From assembly GCA_023418055.1 (NCBI GenBank), contig JAEZDP010000359.1, forward strand, positions 1 to 5,726: a DNA stretch of 5,726 nucleotides, in the 5' to 3' direction. Source of the stretch: Acidobacteriota bacterium (GTDB lineage Bacteria; Acidobacteriota; Vicinamibacteria; Vicinamibacterales; Vicinamibacteraceae). A model generated the notes under the pieces. The model was not told the origin of the DNA. It saw only the letters and a list, made by a program, of their open reading frames with translations, and ran no database searches. Shown here piece by piece: positions 5,352 to 5,726 of the stretch; position 1 is the first letter of the stretch, and each line of letters starts with the position of its first letter. Position numbers and translations under genes: made by a program.

Positions 5352-5726
5352 TCAGTCACGTGACGTCGGGGAGACGCCGGGCACGTGCGCCGTGGCGCGG
5401 CACGCTCGCGTGTCACCGGCCGTGCAGCCTGACGTAAACGTTCGCGCGGCCTCGTCATGGCGTTGCAGCTGAAGAAGGGCGAGGCCGAGATACCAGAGCG
5501 CGTCGCCCTGCAGGGCCGCCGGGGCGAGGTCGGCCGCCCGGCGTAACGGCGCCACGGCATCCGCGGGTACACCGGCAAGCAGCCACGCCGTCCCCGCATA
5601 GAAGTGACCTTCGGCGACATCAGGGTGTCGGCGGACCAGCGCGTCGAGCCGCAGCGCCGCCTCGGCATGGCTGCCCGCCTGCCACGGAGCGATGGCGTCG
5701 CCGAACTCGTCGGCAAACGCCGACGT
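5352..5726 (-). CDS. TPR-repeat protein, C-terminal part (5' end outside window)
   Basis: The frame is open from the right edge to TGA at 5354-5352, giving 124 residues that begin TSAFADEFGDAIAPWQAGSH. GTG 5555 is an internal valine and not the start. Three TPR-like helix pairs are visible: about 10-43 (AEAALRLDALVRRHPDVAEG), about 41-70 (HFYAGTAWLLAGVPADAVAP and LRRAADLAP) and about 74-103 (ALWYLGLALLQLQRHDEAAR). A short Cys-containing polar tail follows (SGCTAGDTRACRATAH...SRD). The WYLGLALLQLQRHDEAA pattern and the small C-terminal GDTRACRA match what I recall of TPR C-termini in zf-HC2/anti-sigma-type proteins of this phylum. If so, the missing N-terminus would carry a zinc-finger anti-sigma domain and a membrane segment; this is inference only. 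TPRs mediate protein-protein contacts. Codon use and GC match the neighbouring genes. Confidence 0.8.
   Translation of the reverse strand, partial: TSAFADEFGDAIAPWQAGSHAEAALRLDALVRRHPDVAEGHFYAGTAWLLAGVPADAVAPLRRAADLAPAALQGDALWYLGLALLQLQRHDEAARTFTSGCTAGDTRACRATAHVPGVSPTSRD

Noticed and set aside
5355..5364. A perfect 10-bp palindrome GTCACGTGAC at the 3' end of the TPR gene
   Set aside because: It is short, lies within the last codons of a coding region and has no promoter context, so chance is a sufficient explanation.
5288..5716. A 142-codon minus-strand frame overlapping the TPR gene
   Set aside because: Its translation is Arg/Pro/Ser-rich with no repeats, while the alternative frame shows clear TPR helices.

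Overview
The window is GC-rich DNA, and its gene content points to a free-living soil-type bacterium. The best guess is Acidobacteriota, class Vicinamibacteria. This guess rests on recalled resemblance, not a search: a kinase-type AAA/TPR regulator, a VapB beginning GTKTISLKVEAY, a bacterial ACE-like M2 peptidase, and intergenic spacers filled with 7-8 bp tandem repeats. No RNA genes, insertion sequences, CRISPR arrays or phage genes were seen.

Layout, left to right. (1) Bases 1-2181, plus strand: the C-terminal 726 residues of a large signalling ATPase with a helical-repeat tail, cut by the left edge just after the expected Walker B position. (2) Bases 2182-2345: a convergent spacer with two unrelated tandem arrays (7-bp and 8-bp units) around an imperfect GC-rich hairpin. 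(3) Bases 2346-4148, minus strand: a complete M2-family peptidyl-dipeptidase (ACE homologue) with every catalytic residue I could check intact and an N-terminal export or lipoprotein signal. (4) Bases 4189-4856, plus strand: a divergent vapB-vapC toxin-antitoxin operon. Its promoter region holds a perfect 24-bp palindrome ending at the base before the vapB GTG codon, and a TTGACA -35 placed so that the mRNA could be leaderless. (5) Bases 4857-5351: a mostly non-coding stretch with a third 7-bp tandem array directly after the vapC stop. It also holds, on the minus strand, what looks like a small exported-protein gene split by an in-frame amber codon. (6) Bases 5352-5726, minus strand: the C-terminal 124 residues of a TPR protein that runs off the right edge.

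The genes do not form one pathway. The ATPase and TPR fragments are regulatory or scaffold proteins of separate loci, the peptidase is a stand-alone exported enzyme, and vapBC is a self-contained autoregulated module. The vapBC operator lies about 50 bp upstream of the peptidase start, so shared control of that divergent gene is possible but unproven. I found no convincing new multi-gene system. The items most worth a second look are the vapBC operator with its apparent leaderless start, the amber-split small secreted protein, and the three different short-period arrays in the spacers.
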